NCBI GenBank assembly: GCA_964615935.1
Contig: CAZTTG010000004.1
Span: forward strand, 1 to 64,000
Length of the DNA stretch: 64,000 nucleotides
From: CAZTTG01 sp964615935
GTDB taxonomy: Bacteria > Planctomycetota > UBA1135 > GCA-002686595
Reading direction: 5' to 3'
The translations under genes were made by a program, and so were the position numbers. Below are positions 1 through 11,705 of the stretch, in pieces. The stretch's first letter is position 1. Each line of letters opens with the position of its first letter. The notes under the pieces are model-generated. The model ran no database searches. It had not been told where the DNA came from and worked only from the letters and a program-made list of their open reading frames with translations.

Positions 1-2837
<2,837 letters not shown>

Positions 2838-2912
2838 GGAAGAGAGGCGAGCACCCTCCTCGGAGCCCGCGGGAGCCGCCGAAAACCGACCGGTTGAACC
2901 CCTATCGCGAGA

Positions 2913-2931
2913 CTTGCCGGGAGGAGGCAAG
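2913..2931. terminator. Small hairpin between inositol-phosphatase gene and uvrA
   Basis: CTTGCC at 2913-2918 pairs with GGCAAG at 2926-2931 around a 7-nt loop. It sits in the 201-bp spacer upstream of uvrA and downstream of the phosphatase gene, both on the minus strand. There is no T-tract, so a terminator role is only inferred. Confidence 0.25.
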
Positions 2932-3038
2932 GCCCGCCATGGTAGCAGGGGTCCCTTCCACCCGGAAGGGCTCCGGCCGCGCCGGCCGAGCTTCTCCGCG
3001 GGTTCTCCTGCCCCTCGGCGGGAATGCGGCCCGGGCCC

Positions 3039-3845
3039 TCAGTGGAGCACGCGCTCCCGGACGGCCCCGTGCAGGCCGGGCCCCGCGGCCACGATGTGCC
3101 CCGAGCGCAGCCAGTCCTGCCCCCCGTCCGCGTCCGTCACCACGCCCCCCGCCTCCAGCACCAGGAGGGCGCCCCCGGCCACGTCGTAGGGGGTCAGGTG
3201 CAGCTCCCAGAAGCCGTCGAAGCGACCGGCGGCCGTGTAGGCGAGGTCGATGGCGGCCGATCCCATGCGCCGCAACCCCCGCACGTCGTAGAAGAAGCGG
3301 CCGAAGTTGGCCAGGTTGTCGTGCTCCAGCTCGCCCCGCCGGTAGGGGAAGCCCGTGGCCAGGATGGCCTCGGAGAGCCCGGTGGCCCGGCTCACGCGGA
3401 TCGCGCGGCCGTCCAGGAAGGCGCCCCCGCCGGCCGTAGCCGTGAAGGTTTCGCCCAGGCGGGGCAGGTGCACGACCCCCACCAGGGGCTCCCCGCCGCG
3501 GTACAGCCCCATGGACACGGCGAAGCAGGGCAGCTGGTGGACGAAGTTGTTGGTCCCGTCCAGAGGGTCGATGAGCCAGCGCAGCTCCCCGGGCCCCCCC
3601 GGCGCGTCGCGCGTCTCCTCCTCGGCCTCGATGGCGTGGTCGGGGAAGGCCTCCCGGAGCCGGGTCGTCAGGAGCCGCTCGCTGGCCACGTCGGCGGCGG
3701 TTACCAGGTCGCGAGCCGCGCTCTTGGAGCCGACCTGATCCTCCCTCAGGTGGCCCAGGTGCTCCAGGAGCACCTCACCGGCGTCCCGCGCCGCCGCCAC
3801 CGCGACCTCCAGGATTCCCGCAAGCTCATCCGTGCTCGGCTCCAT
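3039..3845 (-). CDS. Inositol monophosphatase family protein
   Basis: This 268-residue cytoplasmic protein belongs to the Mg2+-dependent inositol monophosphatase/SuhB family, which hydrolyses phosphate from inositol or related sugars (some members act as histidinol-phosphatase or 3'-phosphoadenosine phosphatase). The family signature DPLDGTNNF is at residues 93-101, the metal-binding acidic cluster EAEEE at 73-77 and the C-terminal motif YDVAGG (usually WDxAAG) near 217-222. Length fits the family. The ATG at 3845 precedes a typical N-terminal helix. It lies 82 bp downstream of dacB in the same direction. The substrate cannot be decided from sequence. Confidence 0.9.
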   Translation of the reverse strand: MEPSTDELAGILEVAVAAARDAGEVLLEHLGHLREDQVGSKSAARDLVTAADVASERLLTTRLREAFPDHAIEAEEETRDAPGGPGELRWLIDPLDGTNNFVHQLPCFAVSMGLYRGGEPLVGVVHLPRLGETFTATAGGGAFLDGRAIRVSRATGLSEAILATGFPYRRGELEHDNLANFGRFFYDVRGLRRMGSAAIDLAYTAAGRFDGFWELHLTPYDVAGGALLVLEAGGVVTDADGGQDWLRSGHIVAAGPGLHGAVRERVLH

Positions 3846-3927
3846 CGCATGGTCTCCAGGTGGCCAGGAGACCAGCCCGAGGCGAAGGAGGGAACCCGAG
3901 AGCCGGGAAAAGGCGAGGTCCAGGCCC

Positions 3928-5538
3928 CTACCCCCCGGTCACGATCCGCTCGCAGATCTCGTCGCCCATCGGCTTCCAGCAGGAGGTGTTCAGCCCGCCG
4001 TGCGCCGGGTAGGAGACCAGGATCGAGAAGGCGTACCGCCGTCCGCCGAGGGACTCGGCGAAGCCCGAGAGGGCGCTGGTGCCCTCGATGAAGCCGGTCT
4101 TGGCCCGCACCCGGCCCCGGGCCGGCGAGTCCCGCATGCGCTTCTCGAGTGTCCCCGACTCCCCCGCCACGGCGAGGGAGTCCAGGAAGGCCTCCGCGGT
4201 CTCGCCTCCGAGCTCCCACACCCCGGCCAGGAGGGCGGTGAGCTGCCGCGCGGTGACGCGGTTCTCGCGGGAGAGGCCCGAGCCCCCGATCTGCACCAGG
4301 CCCTCGGCCGATGCGCCGAGCTGCCCCAGGGCGCGCGCCGTGGCCCGGGCGGCGGCCTCGCGGGTCCCGGCGCCCTCCACCGCCTGACCGGTGGCCAGGA
4401 AGAGCTGATCGGCCACGGAGTTCATCGAGTGGCTGTTGATCGGCACCAGGAGGTCCGAGAGGGGGGAGCAAAGCCGCGCCAGCACCGGGCCCCCGGCGGC
4501 GCCGCGCTCGCGGCGCAGACCGCCGCGCACGCGGATCCCACCGCGCTCCAGGGCGCCCAGGAGGGCGTGGCCGAAGAGCAGGACCGGGTCGGGGTGGGCG
4601 AAGGAGTCGGACCAGCGGCTCACGCTCTTGGGGATGCGCCCGCGGACCAGGGCCCGGTCGCGGTTGGCGCCCACGTTCACGCTGAGCCGTCCCTTCGAGA
4701 CGGTCTCCACCTCCAGGACGGTCCTCAGCCCGCAGGGGCTGGGCCGGAGCCGGACCTCCGCGGCCCGCCCGGCCGCGGTCGAGATCACGGTGGCGGTGAG
4801 GCAGCCGCCGTTGGCGCTGAAGCCGCCCGCCAGCGCGCAGTAGTCGTCCCAGTGCTGGCTGGCGTCGGGCCAGCCCGCGGCCGGGGCCGGCGGGGCGAAG
4901 CTGCCCTCGTCGAGCACGAGGTCCCCGGCGACCTCGGTCAGGCCGCCCTCGACGAGCTGCTCCACGAGCGGCGCGAGGAGGTGGGCCACCGCGCCCTCGG
5001 CGTCGGCGTCGTAGAGGGGGTCGCCCGCGGCGCGCACCACGAGGTCGCCGTCGAGGACGCTGCCGCGGAAGGGGCCGGCAGCCTCGAAGGGGGTGATGAG
5101 CTCCCAGGTCGGCCCGAGCAGGACCAGGGCGGCGGCGGTGGTGAGCAGCTTGGCGCTGGAGGCCGGCCGCAGCGGCAGGTCGGCCTGCCGCGCGACCACC
5201 TCCGCGCCCGAGCCGAGCTCCACCACGTGCACGGCCACGGCCACCCGGCTCGCGTCGACGCGTCCGCCGCTCTCGCGGGCGGCTCTCGCGCAGGCGTTCA
5301 TCACGGCGCGGCGAACGCCGGCGGCGAGCTCGCTCGAGCGGGCCGTCTGCTCCGCGGGGACGGGGGCTTCCCGTCCCCTGGCGCCGCGGGGAGGATCCGG
5401 GGAGGGCCGGGCCGCGTCCGCGACGATCGGGGCCTCGGCCCGCGGGGGGCCCACCGTGGAGTGCTGGGCCAGGAAGGCGGCCAGGGCCACGAGCAGCGCC
5501 ACGGGCGCCAGCCGGAGGAAGAGCCTTCTCCCGCTCAT
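3928..5538 (-). CDS. dacB: D-alanyl-D-alanine carboxypeptidase/endopeptidase (PBP4 type, S13)
   Basis: A 536-residue periplasmic penicillin-binding protein that trims or cleaves peptidoglycan peptide cross-links. An N-terminal hydrophobic segment (residues 8-24) serves as signal or anchor. The three serine-acyltransferase motifs are present: SxxK as SSAK at 127-130, SxN as SMN in the stretch NSHSMNSVADQLF, and KTG in VRAKTGFIEGTSALSG. The large insertion domain typical of PBP4 separates SxxK from SxN. The start ATG at 5538 overlaps the stop of the upstream peptidase gene by 4 nt (ATGA), which fixes the start and implies translational coupling. A dedicated cell-wall enzyme agrees with current evidence for peptidoglycan in most planctomycetes. 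Confidence 0.93.
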   Translation of the reverse strand: MSGRRLFLRLAPVALLVALAAFLAQHSTVGPPRAEAPIVADAARPSPDPPRGARGREAPVPAEQTARSSELAAGVRRAVMNACARAARESGGRVDASRVAVAVHVVELGSGAEVVARQADLPLRPASSAKLLTTAAALVLLGPTWELITPFEAAGPFRGSVLDGDLVVRAAGDPLYDADAEGAVAHLLAPLVEQLVEGGLTEVAGDLVLDEGSFAPPAPAAGWPDASQHWDDYCALAGGFSANGGCLTATVISTAAGRAAEVRLRPSPCGLRTVLEVETVSKGRLSVNVGANRDRALVRGRIPKSVSRWSDSFAHPDPVLLFGHALLGALERGGIRVRGGLRRERGAAGGPVLARLCSPLSDLLVPINSHSMNSVADQLFLATGQAVEGAGTREAAARATARALGQLGASAEGLVQIGGSGLSRENRVTARQLTALLAGVWELGGETAEAFLDSLAVAGESGTLEKRMRDSPARGRVRAKTGFIEGTSALSGFAESLGGRRYAFSILVSYPAHGGLNTSCWKPMGDEICERIVTGG

Positions 5539-7214
5539 CTCCGGGGGGGAGGGGGCCGGTCGTCGTCGCTGGCCAGGATCCACACGGCGTTGAAGCCGAG
5601 CTGCGCGGTGTGGGTGACCTTGTCCTGGTCGACCCCCTCGATCGTGTCGCGCCAGGTGTGGTAGTCCTTGTTCCTCGAGACCGGCAGGCCCTCGAAGAGG
5701 AAGAGGGAGGGGATGCCCACGTCGTGGAAGGGCGCGTGGTCCGAGCGGTCCCACAGGTGATCGGGATCGCTGCGGGGGATCTCGAGGTTCTTGATACCGG
5801 TGCGCGACAGCCTCCGCGCGCGGGTGAGCACGTCCTCCAGCTCGGGGTTGGCGTGGACCCCCAGCACCACCACCTGGTCGGCGCGGCCGCGGCCGATCAT
5901 GTCGAGGTTGAGCATGGCCACCGCGCTGGAGGCCGGGACGGGCAGCCGCCGGGCGAAGTCCTCGGAGCCCAGGAGGCCGACCTCCTCGCCCGCGAAGGCG
6001 ACGAAGATCGCCGAGCGGCGCGGCCCGGCCGCGGCCACGGCCTGCATGATCTCGAGCATGGCCGACACGCCCGAGGCGTTGTCGTCGGCGCCGTAGGCGA
6101 TCCTGCCGCGGGGGCCCACTCCGATGTGGTCGTAGTGCGCGCCCACGATCACGTACTCGTCCGCCAGCTCGGGATCCGAGCCGGGCACCCAGCCGGTCAC
6201 GTTGTCCACCTCGACCTGGGCGGTGCGGGTCTGGCTGGTGAGCCGCACCCGCACGCCCTCGAGCACGCGGCTGGCGGGTCGCACGCTCTTGTCGATCCTG
6301 CGCGCGATGGCCAGGACGTCCTGGCCGAGGATCCGGTCGGCGACCCCGGCGGTGATCTCGAGCACCGGGATCCGCTCGGTCTTGCGCGGCCGGGAGACGG
6401 AGCGGTTGCGGCCCTGCCACGAGGCCCACTCGTGCCGGAAGTCGAGCTCCGGCGGCTCCAGGTCCACGGGGGGGTGGCCCTTGGACTTCTCCGCGCCCGC
6501 CGGCGTCTGGGGCAGGCGCCGCACCACCAGGATCGCCTTCGCGCCGCGGCGCGCCAGCTCGCGGACCTTGGCCCACAGGGAGGCCGCCTCGGTCACCTCG
6601 AAGCCCTCGAAGCGCCGGGAGTGCCGGGGCTCGCCCTCGAGGATCAGGGCGATGCAGCCCTTGACGTCCTTGCCCCTCAGGTCGTCGTAGCGATCGCCGC
6701 GGGACTCGATGCCGAAGCCGAGGAAGACCACGTCGCCGACGGCCGAGCCGGCGAGGTCGTGGACCGGGACGAAGTCGCGGCCGAGCTCGAAGTCGACGGG
6801 CTCCTCCCCCTCGATCTCGAGGCGCAGGGCGCACTCCCCCGGGTCCGGCTCGGGGAGGCGGCGGTGGAAGGTCCAGAAGTAGGGCTCCAGCCCGTCCGAG
6901 GCCTGGGTGGAGGCCTCGGCTCCGCCCGTTCTCGGGCTCCCGCCCGGCAGCTTCGAGAGCGGCAGGAGCCCGGCGTCCCGGTAGAGGGTAGCGATGTAGC
7001 CGGCGGCCCGCTCCTGCCCCGCGCTGGGCGTGCCGCGCCCCTCGAGGGGCGCGCTGGCCAGGTTCCAGAGGTGCAACTCGACGTCCTTGCGCACGATGGT
7101 CCGCGCGCCGGCGGCGTGGGTAGGGGCCGCCGAGGGGGCGGCCGACGCGGTCCAGGCGAGTGCCAGGGCCAGCAGCGCGGGCGCGACGGCCGATCGACTG
7201 CGAGCGAGGGGCAT
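5535..7214 (-). CDS. Secreted M28-family zinc aminopeptidase with PA domain
   Basis: A 559-residue exported metallopeptidase. A signal peptide covers about residues 1-26 (hydrophobic core then ASA-A). A protease-associated domain follows at roughly 130-240 (GFGIESRGDRYDDLRGKDV). The M28 catalytic domain shows the two-zinc ligands in order: VGAHYDHIG, ADDNASGVSA, FAGEEVGLLGSE, NLDMIGRG and a distal HTWRDT histidine. The family removes N-terminal amino acids from peptides outside the cytoplasm. It overlaps dacB by 4 nt, so the two envelope enzymes are probably co-translated. The exact peptide specificity is not predictable. Confidence 0.92.
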   Translation of the reverse strand: MPLARSRSAVAPALLALALAWTASAAPSAAPTHAAGARTIVRKDVELHLWNLASAPLEGRGTPSAGQERAAGYIATLYRDAGLLPLSKLPGGSPRTGGAEASTQASDGLEPYFWTFHRRLPEPDPGECALRLEIEGEEPVDFELGRDFVPVHDLAGSAVGDVVFLGFGIESRGDRYDDLRGKDVKGCIALILEGEPRHSRRFEGFEVTEAASLWAKVRELARRGAKAILVVRRLPQTPAGAEKSKGHPPVDLEPPELDFRHEWASWQGRNRSVSRPRKTERIPVLEITAGVADRILGQDVLAIARRIDKSVRPASRVLEGVRVRLTSQTRTAQVEVDNVTGWVPGSDPELADEYVIVGAHYDHIGVGPRGRIAYGADDNASGVSAMLEIMQAVAAAGPRRSAIFVAFAGEEVGLLGSEDFARRLPVPASSAVAMLNLDMIGRGRADQVVVLGVHANPELEDVLTRARRLSRTGIKNLEIPRSDPDHLWDRSDHAPFHDVGIPSLFLFEGLPVSRNKDYHTWRDTIEGVDQDKVTHTAQLGFNAVWILASDDDRPPPPRR

Positions 7215-7279
7215 CGCGCCAGTCTACGCCAAGGGCGCCCCGGACGGGAGCCGGGGTCCGGACGCCGGCTCGGAACGGC

Positions 7280-9728
7280 TCAGGGGCAGACCGAGAACTC
7301 GATTCCGTCCGACAGCCCCGTGGTGCTCGGGCTCTGCGGGTCGCGGTACCAGTACTGGCCGTCCACCTGCACGCCGAGGATCAGGTTGGGGTCCTGCCCG
7401 CCCTGCATCCAGGCGTTGAAGTCGAAGGCGAAGGTCCCCGAGCAGTCGGCCGGCGGGGGGTTGCCCCCGGAGGACTGCACCCCCGTGCGGCGGGTGGGCG
7501 GCTTGACGCACAGGATCCCGCCCTGGAAGGGCAGGGCGTAGCGCCCGGAGAGGCCGTAGAAGAGGATCCCGTTCTTGTTGTTGATGACCTGGTCGGCGGT
7601 GATGTCGAAGGGGCCGGGCGCGGTGAGGCTGGGCTCGCCGGCGTGGCCGATGGCCGGGGTGCAGCCCTGCGAGCTCACCTTGGCGGTGCAGTAGATCTCC
7701 GGCGAGGGGCAGCCCGCGGCGGTCCACAGGGCGGTGGCCATGACGCGCGGGGAGGCCATCTCGGTGTTCAGCCAGGCATCCAGGAGGTCGTCCCCGGTCT
7801 GCCCCAGGAAGGCGCTGGTGCCGTCGTTGGCGAGGTACAGGAACTGGACGTACTCCCAGCTCGTGGACTGGTAGAGGAGGGCGATCTCGGCCATCGCCGC
7901 CCCGATCGGGGGATCCAGCTCGACCTCGTCGTAGTGCTCGTACGCGCCTCCCGCCCCGGGGTTCCCGTACTGATCGGCGGGCACGGGCAGCACGTTGCGC
8001 GCCACCGCCTGGTCGTGGTCCAGACCGTAGGGCGGGATCCGGTTGTCCTTCACCACGGTGTTGTTGAGGACGAAGCGGAAGGTCTCGAAGCTCGTCCCGG
8101 GGGGCTGGGCGGCCAGCTCGCCCAGGGTGTGCACCACCGCCTCGCTGACGCGGTCAAAGGAGAGGGCCAGGTCGGAGGGGTAGCCCAGGGCCAGGAGCTG
8201 CTGCGCCCACTCGGAGGTCATCCCGTAGTGGGCCTCGTAGACCCGGCCGTGGGGGTCGTGAAGGTCCAGCAGGGTCTCCACCTGGGCGGGAGCGCCCCCG
8301 ATGGTCACCGACAGGGGGCCGTAGGCGCCGTCCTCGCGCAGGAGCGCTCCGCCGGCGTCGCGCCACTGGGCCGTAGGCGCCGTCCTCGCGCAGGAGCGCT
8401 CCGCCGGCGTCGCGCCACTGGACGTTCAGCCACATGCGGCGGCCCTCGGGATAGCCCGAGATCAGCTTGTGCCCGGTCAGGTTGACCACCTTCAGCTCGT
8501 CGTCCTGGACCGAGAGGCTGGCCGAGCGCGTCAGGTTGTGCTCGGCCCGGGCCTTGCCGGCGTCCAGGGCGGCGATCTCGCCCGCGGAGAGCCCACCGCC
8601 CAGCACCAGCTCGCCCTGCGCGTCCATGTACTGCAGGACGTCGCCCATCCAGTAGTTCCCCCCGGTCTGGTCGTGCAGCGGCAGGTCGGCCCGCACCGGC
8701 GCGTTGTTCTTGTTGCAGCCCTTGCCCTCCTTCGGCGGCATGTGGCAGCTCTGGCAGGTGAAGGTGCGCGGCGTTCCGTCGAGGTAGTTGCCGTCCGGCG
8801 AGGCCGCCGTGGCCGCCAGGTAGGCGTCCTCGAAGGCCCCCGCCTGGAGCTCCGCCGGCAGGTTGAGGTAGTCCGACACGAGCGTCTGCGGGGCCAGGCT
8901 GGCCTTGTGCTCGCTGTAGGTGCGCTCGACGATCCCGTACTGGTAAGGGAAGTTGTTGAAGGCCGCCTTGCCGTCGACCGGCGCGCCCGGCACCCCGCTG
9001 AAGGATCCGGGCGAGAGCGGCGTCATGGCGCCGTGGTTGTGGGCCAGGTCGCCGACGGCCGGGTTGGACACGTCGTGGCAGGTGCCACAGAAGTCCTCCG
9101 AGCGGTGGAAGGCGGACTGCTGGAAGCCGTGGGGCGAGGCGGGATCGGCATAGGGGCCGATCTTGGCGTTGTTCACCGAGAGCACCCCCATGCCGCTCCC
9201 GTAGTAGCCGACCGCCGGCTGGCCCTCGTCGTGGGCCAGGTAGGGCGGGAGCTGCACCCCCGTGAGCTCCGAGCCGTCCGGATTGGTCAGCGCGTGGCAG
9301 AGGTCGCAGGAGACCCCCCCCGCGTCCTGCTGCAGCATGGCCGAGCCATCGGTGGGCTCCGATCGGCCCCCGACCCAGCCGTCGTAGATGTGGCACCGCA
9401 GGCACAGATCGCCCGATCCGTCGAAGTCCTGCTCGGCCACGGCCACGGTGGCCCAGAAGATGGGATCCCGCGAGGCCTGGGCCATCATGCCGCCCTGCCA
9501 GTTGAAGGTCGGCTCTACGGCGGCGTCGTATCCCCCGTGGCAGTTGTCGCACTTGGTGGGCGGCTCGAGGCTGGGGACCTCGAGGGGCTGGGTGCCCGGC
9601 TGCTCGATGTCGGTGGGCACGGTCTGCGCCAGGAGGAGACCGAGGGCCGGCAGGCCCAGGGCGATCAGCGCGACGAGGCCGCGCCAGGGCAGACGTACGG
9701 GGAAGGAACGAGGGGATCGGGAGGTCAT
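7280..9728 (-). pseudogene. Pentahaem cytochrome c with planctomycete C-terminal module, frameshifted by a 52-bp tandem duplication
   Basis: The N-terminal part, from the ATG at 9728, has a signal peptide (residues about 13-36) and five CxxCH haem-binding motifs (CDNCH at 60-64, then CLRCH, CDLCH, CGTCH, CQSCH), so an exported electron-transfer protein is expected. The frame breaks near 8369, where a 52-bp unit is present twice in tandem (8316-8421); reading continues wrongly to a stop at 8154. In another frame, downstream sequence to 7280 encodes the rest, ending in a Cys-rich module (YCTAKVSSQGC...INNKNGILFYG) that I recall from planctomycete secreted proteins. Removing one 52-bp copy restores a single 798-residue frame exactly. 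Either a recent inactivating mutation or an assembly error. Confidence 0.88.
8316..8421. repeat. Perfect 52-bp tandem duplication
   Basis: Bases 8316-8369 recur at 8368-8421 with a period of 52 and no mismatch. The period is not a multiple of three, so it breaks the cytochrome gene that contains it. Perfect identity means the event is very recent or artefactual. Confidence 0.97.
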
Positions 9729-9833
9729 CGGCGGCTCCGGCGTGGGGCGCGGCGGGAAGGGGGGGCGGGTCCCCGCCTCGGCGGAGGTCCCCAGCCTAAC
9801 CACGAACCGCAAGGCCCGCCGCTTGGCGGCCTC

Positions 9834-10622
9834 CTATTCCACCGCGTGCACGCTGCCGTCGCGGGCCAGCTCGATGCGGCCGTCGAAGATCCGACCGGCG
9901 AGCTCGCGCGCGCGCACCGGATCGACCGGCGGATAGAAGTGGCACAGCACCAGCGTGGAGCAGCCGGCGCGCTGCGCCAGGCGCGCGGCCGAGGAGGGCG
10001 TCAGGTGCTCGGGCGTGCCGCTCTCGTCGGGAAGCGCACACTCGGCCACGAGCAGATCCGCGCCGCGGGCCAGGTCGGACACCGCGCCCAGCTCGGCCGC
10101 GTCCCCGGTGTAGGCCGCGCTCGCGCCCCCCGACAGATCCGCCCGCCAGCACACCGACTCGTCGGTATGTCCGCTGCGCGCGCAGCGGAGCTCGAGTCCC
10201 TCGAGCTCCACGACGGCGACGTCTCCCTCCCCCACCTCGACCTCGACCACCTCGGCGGAGGGATCCGCAACCCACCGCCCGAAGATCCGCTCGCCGCCGG
10301 CCAGCACGGCCTTCAGGCCCACCGGCCCGATCAGCTCGATCGGGGGCACCTCGCCGCGGAAGGGGCTGCGCCGCGCGAAGGCCAGCGCCAGGAGGTCGAG
10401 GCAGTGATCGAGGTGATAGTGGGACAGCACCACCCGCTCGACCTCGGGCAGCTCGATCCCGCTCCCGGCCAGGGCGCGCACCGTCCCCGGCCCGCAGTCG
10501 AAGAGCGTGACGGGCGCGCCCGGCGCGGGGCGCAGGGCGTGGCCCGAGCAGCCGTAGCCGGGTCGAGGCAGGATCGTGCCCGCGCCGAGGACGGTCCAGC
10601 TCGCGCCCGGCGGAGGGCTCAC
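9834..10622 (-). CDS. Metallo-beta-lactamase-fold hydrolase, RNase Z-like
   Basis: A 262-residue cytoplasmic protein of the metallo-beta-lactamase fold. The zinc motif HxHxDH is visible as SHYHLDHC near residues 69-76; later ligands are in AYTGDAAEL, LLVAECALPDE and LVLCHFYPP. The opening VLGAGTILPRPGYGCSGHAL and the ribonuclease Z-like order of motifs place it near the RNase Z/ElaC and related phosphodiesterase groups, but it is shorter than RNase Z and lacks a clear exosite, so a tRNA-processing role is not assured. The start is GTG at 10622, overlapping the galE stop by 4 nt (GTGA), consistent with coupling. Confidence 0.82.
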   Translation of the reverse strand: MSPPPGASWTVLGAGTILPRPGYGCSGHALRPAPGAPVTLFDCGPGTVRALAGSGIELPEVERVVLSHYHLDHCLDLLALAFARRSPFRGEVPPIELIGPVGLKAVLAGGERIFGRWVADPSAEVVEVEVGEGDVAVVELEGLELRCARSGHTDESVCWRADLSGGASAAYTGDAAELGAVSDLARGADLLVAECALPDESGTPEHLTPSSAARLAQRAGCSTLVLCHFYPPVDPVRARELAGRIFDGRIELARDGSVHAVE

Positions 10623-11662
10623 CCCCCGGCTCCCCCGTAGCCCCGGGGATGGGCCTGCTCGAAGCGCCAGGCGTCGCCGATGATCTCGACCAGATCGGCC
10701 CGCTTCGCCCGCCAGCCCAGGACGTCGAAGGCCCGCGTCCCGCCGCTGATCAGCCGGGGCGGATCGCCCTCACGGCGATCCACCACCCGGGCGGGGACGG
10801 GATGGCCGGTGACCTCCCGGGCCGCGGCGATCACCTCCTGCACGGAGAAGCCGGTCCCGGTCCCCAGGTTGCACGCCACCCGCCGCGTCCCGGCCTGCAG
10901 GAGCACCAGCGCCCGCAGGTGGGCGTCGGCCAGGTCCTCGACGTGGATGTAGTCGCGGATGCACGTCCCGTCCGGCGTGTCGTAGTCGTCGCCGAAGATC
11001 AGGATCTCCTCGCGCCGGCCGGAGGCCACCTCCAGCACCAGAGGGATCAGGTGCGTCTCGGGGTCGTGCACCTCGCCGATGTCGCCCTCCTGCGAGGCGC
11101 CCGCGGCGTTGAAGTAGCGCAGGGCCGCCGAGCGGAGGCCGTAGGCGCGGCCGTAGTCCTGCATCATGTGCTCCATGTGCAGCTTGGTGCGCCCGTAGGG
11201 GTTGATCGGGTTCTGGGGGTTGGCCTCGGTGATGGGCACCTCCACCGGCTCGCCGTAGGTCGCGCAGCTCGAGCTGAACACGATGTCGCGACAGCCCGCC
11301 GCCCGCATGGCCTCCAGGAGGTTCCAGGTGTAGTGCACGTTCTCCCGGTAATAGACCGCCGGCTCGGTCACCGACTCCCCCACGTAGCACTTGGCGGCGA
11401 AGTGCACCACGCCGGCCGGCCGGTGGCGCTCGAACACGCCGGCCAGGGCCTCGCGGTCGCCCAGGTCGCAGACCTCCAGGGGCACGTTCACGGACTCCGC
11501 GTGGCCGGTGGACAGGTTGTCCAGGACCACCACCTCGACCCCCAGACGCTGGAGGTGGCGCACCGTGTGGCTGCCGATGTAGCCGGCGCCTCCGGCGACC
11601 AGGATGGGACCTTCGGGGCAGGGCGGATCGGCGGGCAGGGGGGATGTGCTGGGCTCGCTCAT
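10619..11662 (-). CDS. galE: UDP-glucose 4-epimerase
   Basis: A 347-residue NAD-dependent short-chain dehydrogenase that interconverts UDP-glucose and UDP-galactose (or the N-acetyl forms), feeding surface polysaccharide synthesis. The nucleotide-binding motif GGAGYIG is at residues 24-30, the catalytic serine region SSSCATYGEP at 130-139 and the YxxxK pair at Y156/K160. GalE-type motifs RYFNAAGA, LIPLVLEVA and GTCIRDYIHVEDLADAH are all present. The ATG at 11662 leaves a short 19-residue Pro-rich lead before the Rossmann strand; starting further upstream would run into unrelated sequence. It lies 43 bp after aroA and is coupled to the hydrolase gene downstream. Confidence 0.94.
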   Translation of the reverse strand: MSEPSTSPLPADPPCPEGPILVAGGAGYIGSHTVRHLQRLGVEVVVLDNLSTGHAESVNVPLEVCDLGDREALAGVFERHRPAGVVHFAAKCYVGESVTEPAVYYRENVHYTWNLLEAMRAAGCRDIVFSSSCATYGEPVEVPITEANPQNPINPYGRTKLHMEHMMQDYGRAYGLRSAALRYFNAAGASQEGDIGEVHDPETHLIPLVLEVASGRREEILIFGDDYDTPDGTCIRDYIHVEDLADAHLRALVLLQAGTRRVACNLGTGTGFSVQEVIAAAREVTGHPVPARVVDRREGDPPRLISGGTRAFDVLGWRAKRADLVEIIGDAWRFEQAHPRGYGGAGG

Positions 11663-11705
11663 GGTCGGCGGAGGATAGCCTCTGCCCGCGGGGGGTGGGG
11701 CGAAA

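Noticed and set aside
2838..3038. tRNA or small RNA in the spacer upstream of uvrA
   Set aside because: No cloverleaf or T-loop consensus is visible, only a 6-bp hairpin.
5610..7541. 643-codon plus-strand frame opposite the M28 peptidase gene
   Set aside because: Biased composition and no domain; it mirrors the peptidase coding strand.
8305..9552. Minus-strand frame of 415 codons inside the cytochrome gene
   Set aside because: It is the wrong frame of the same gene; the CxxCH motifs are in the neighbouring frame.
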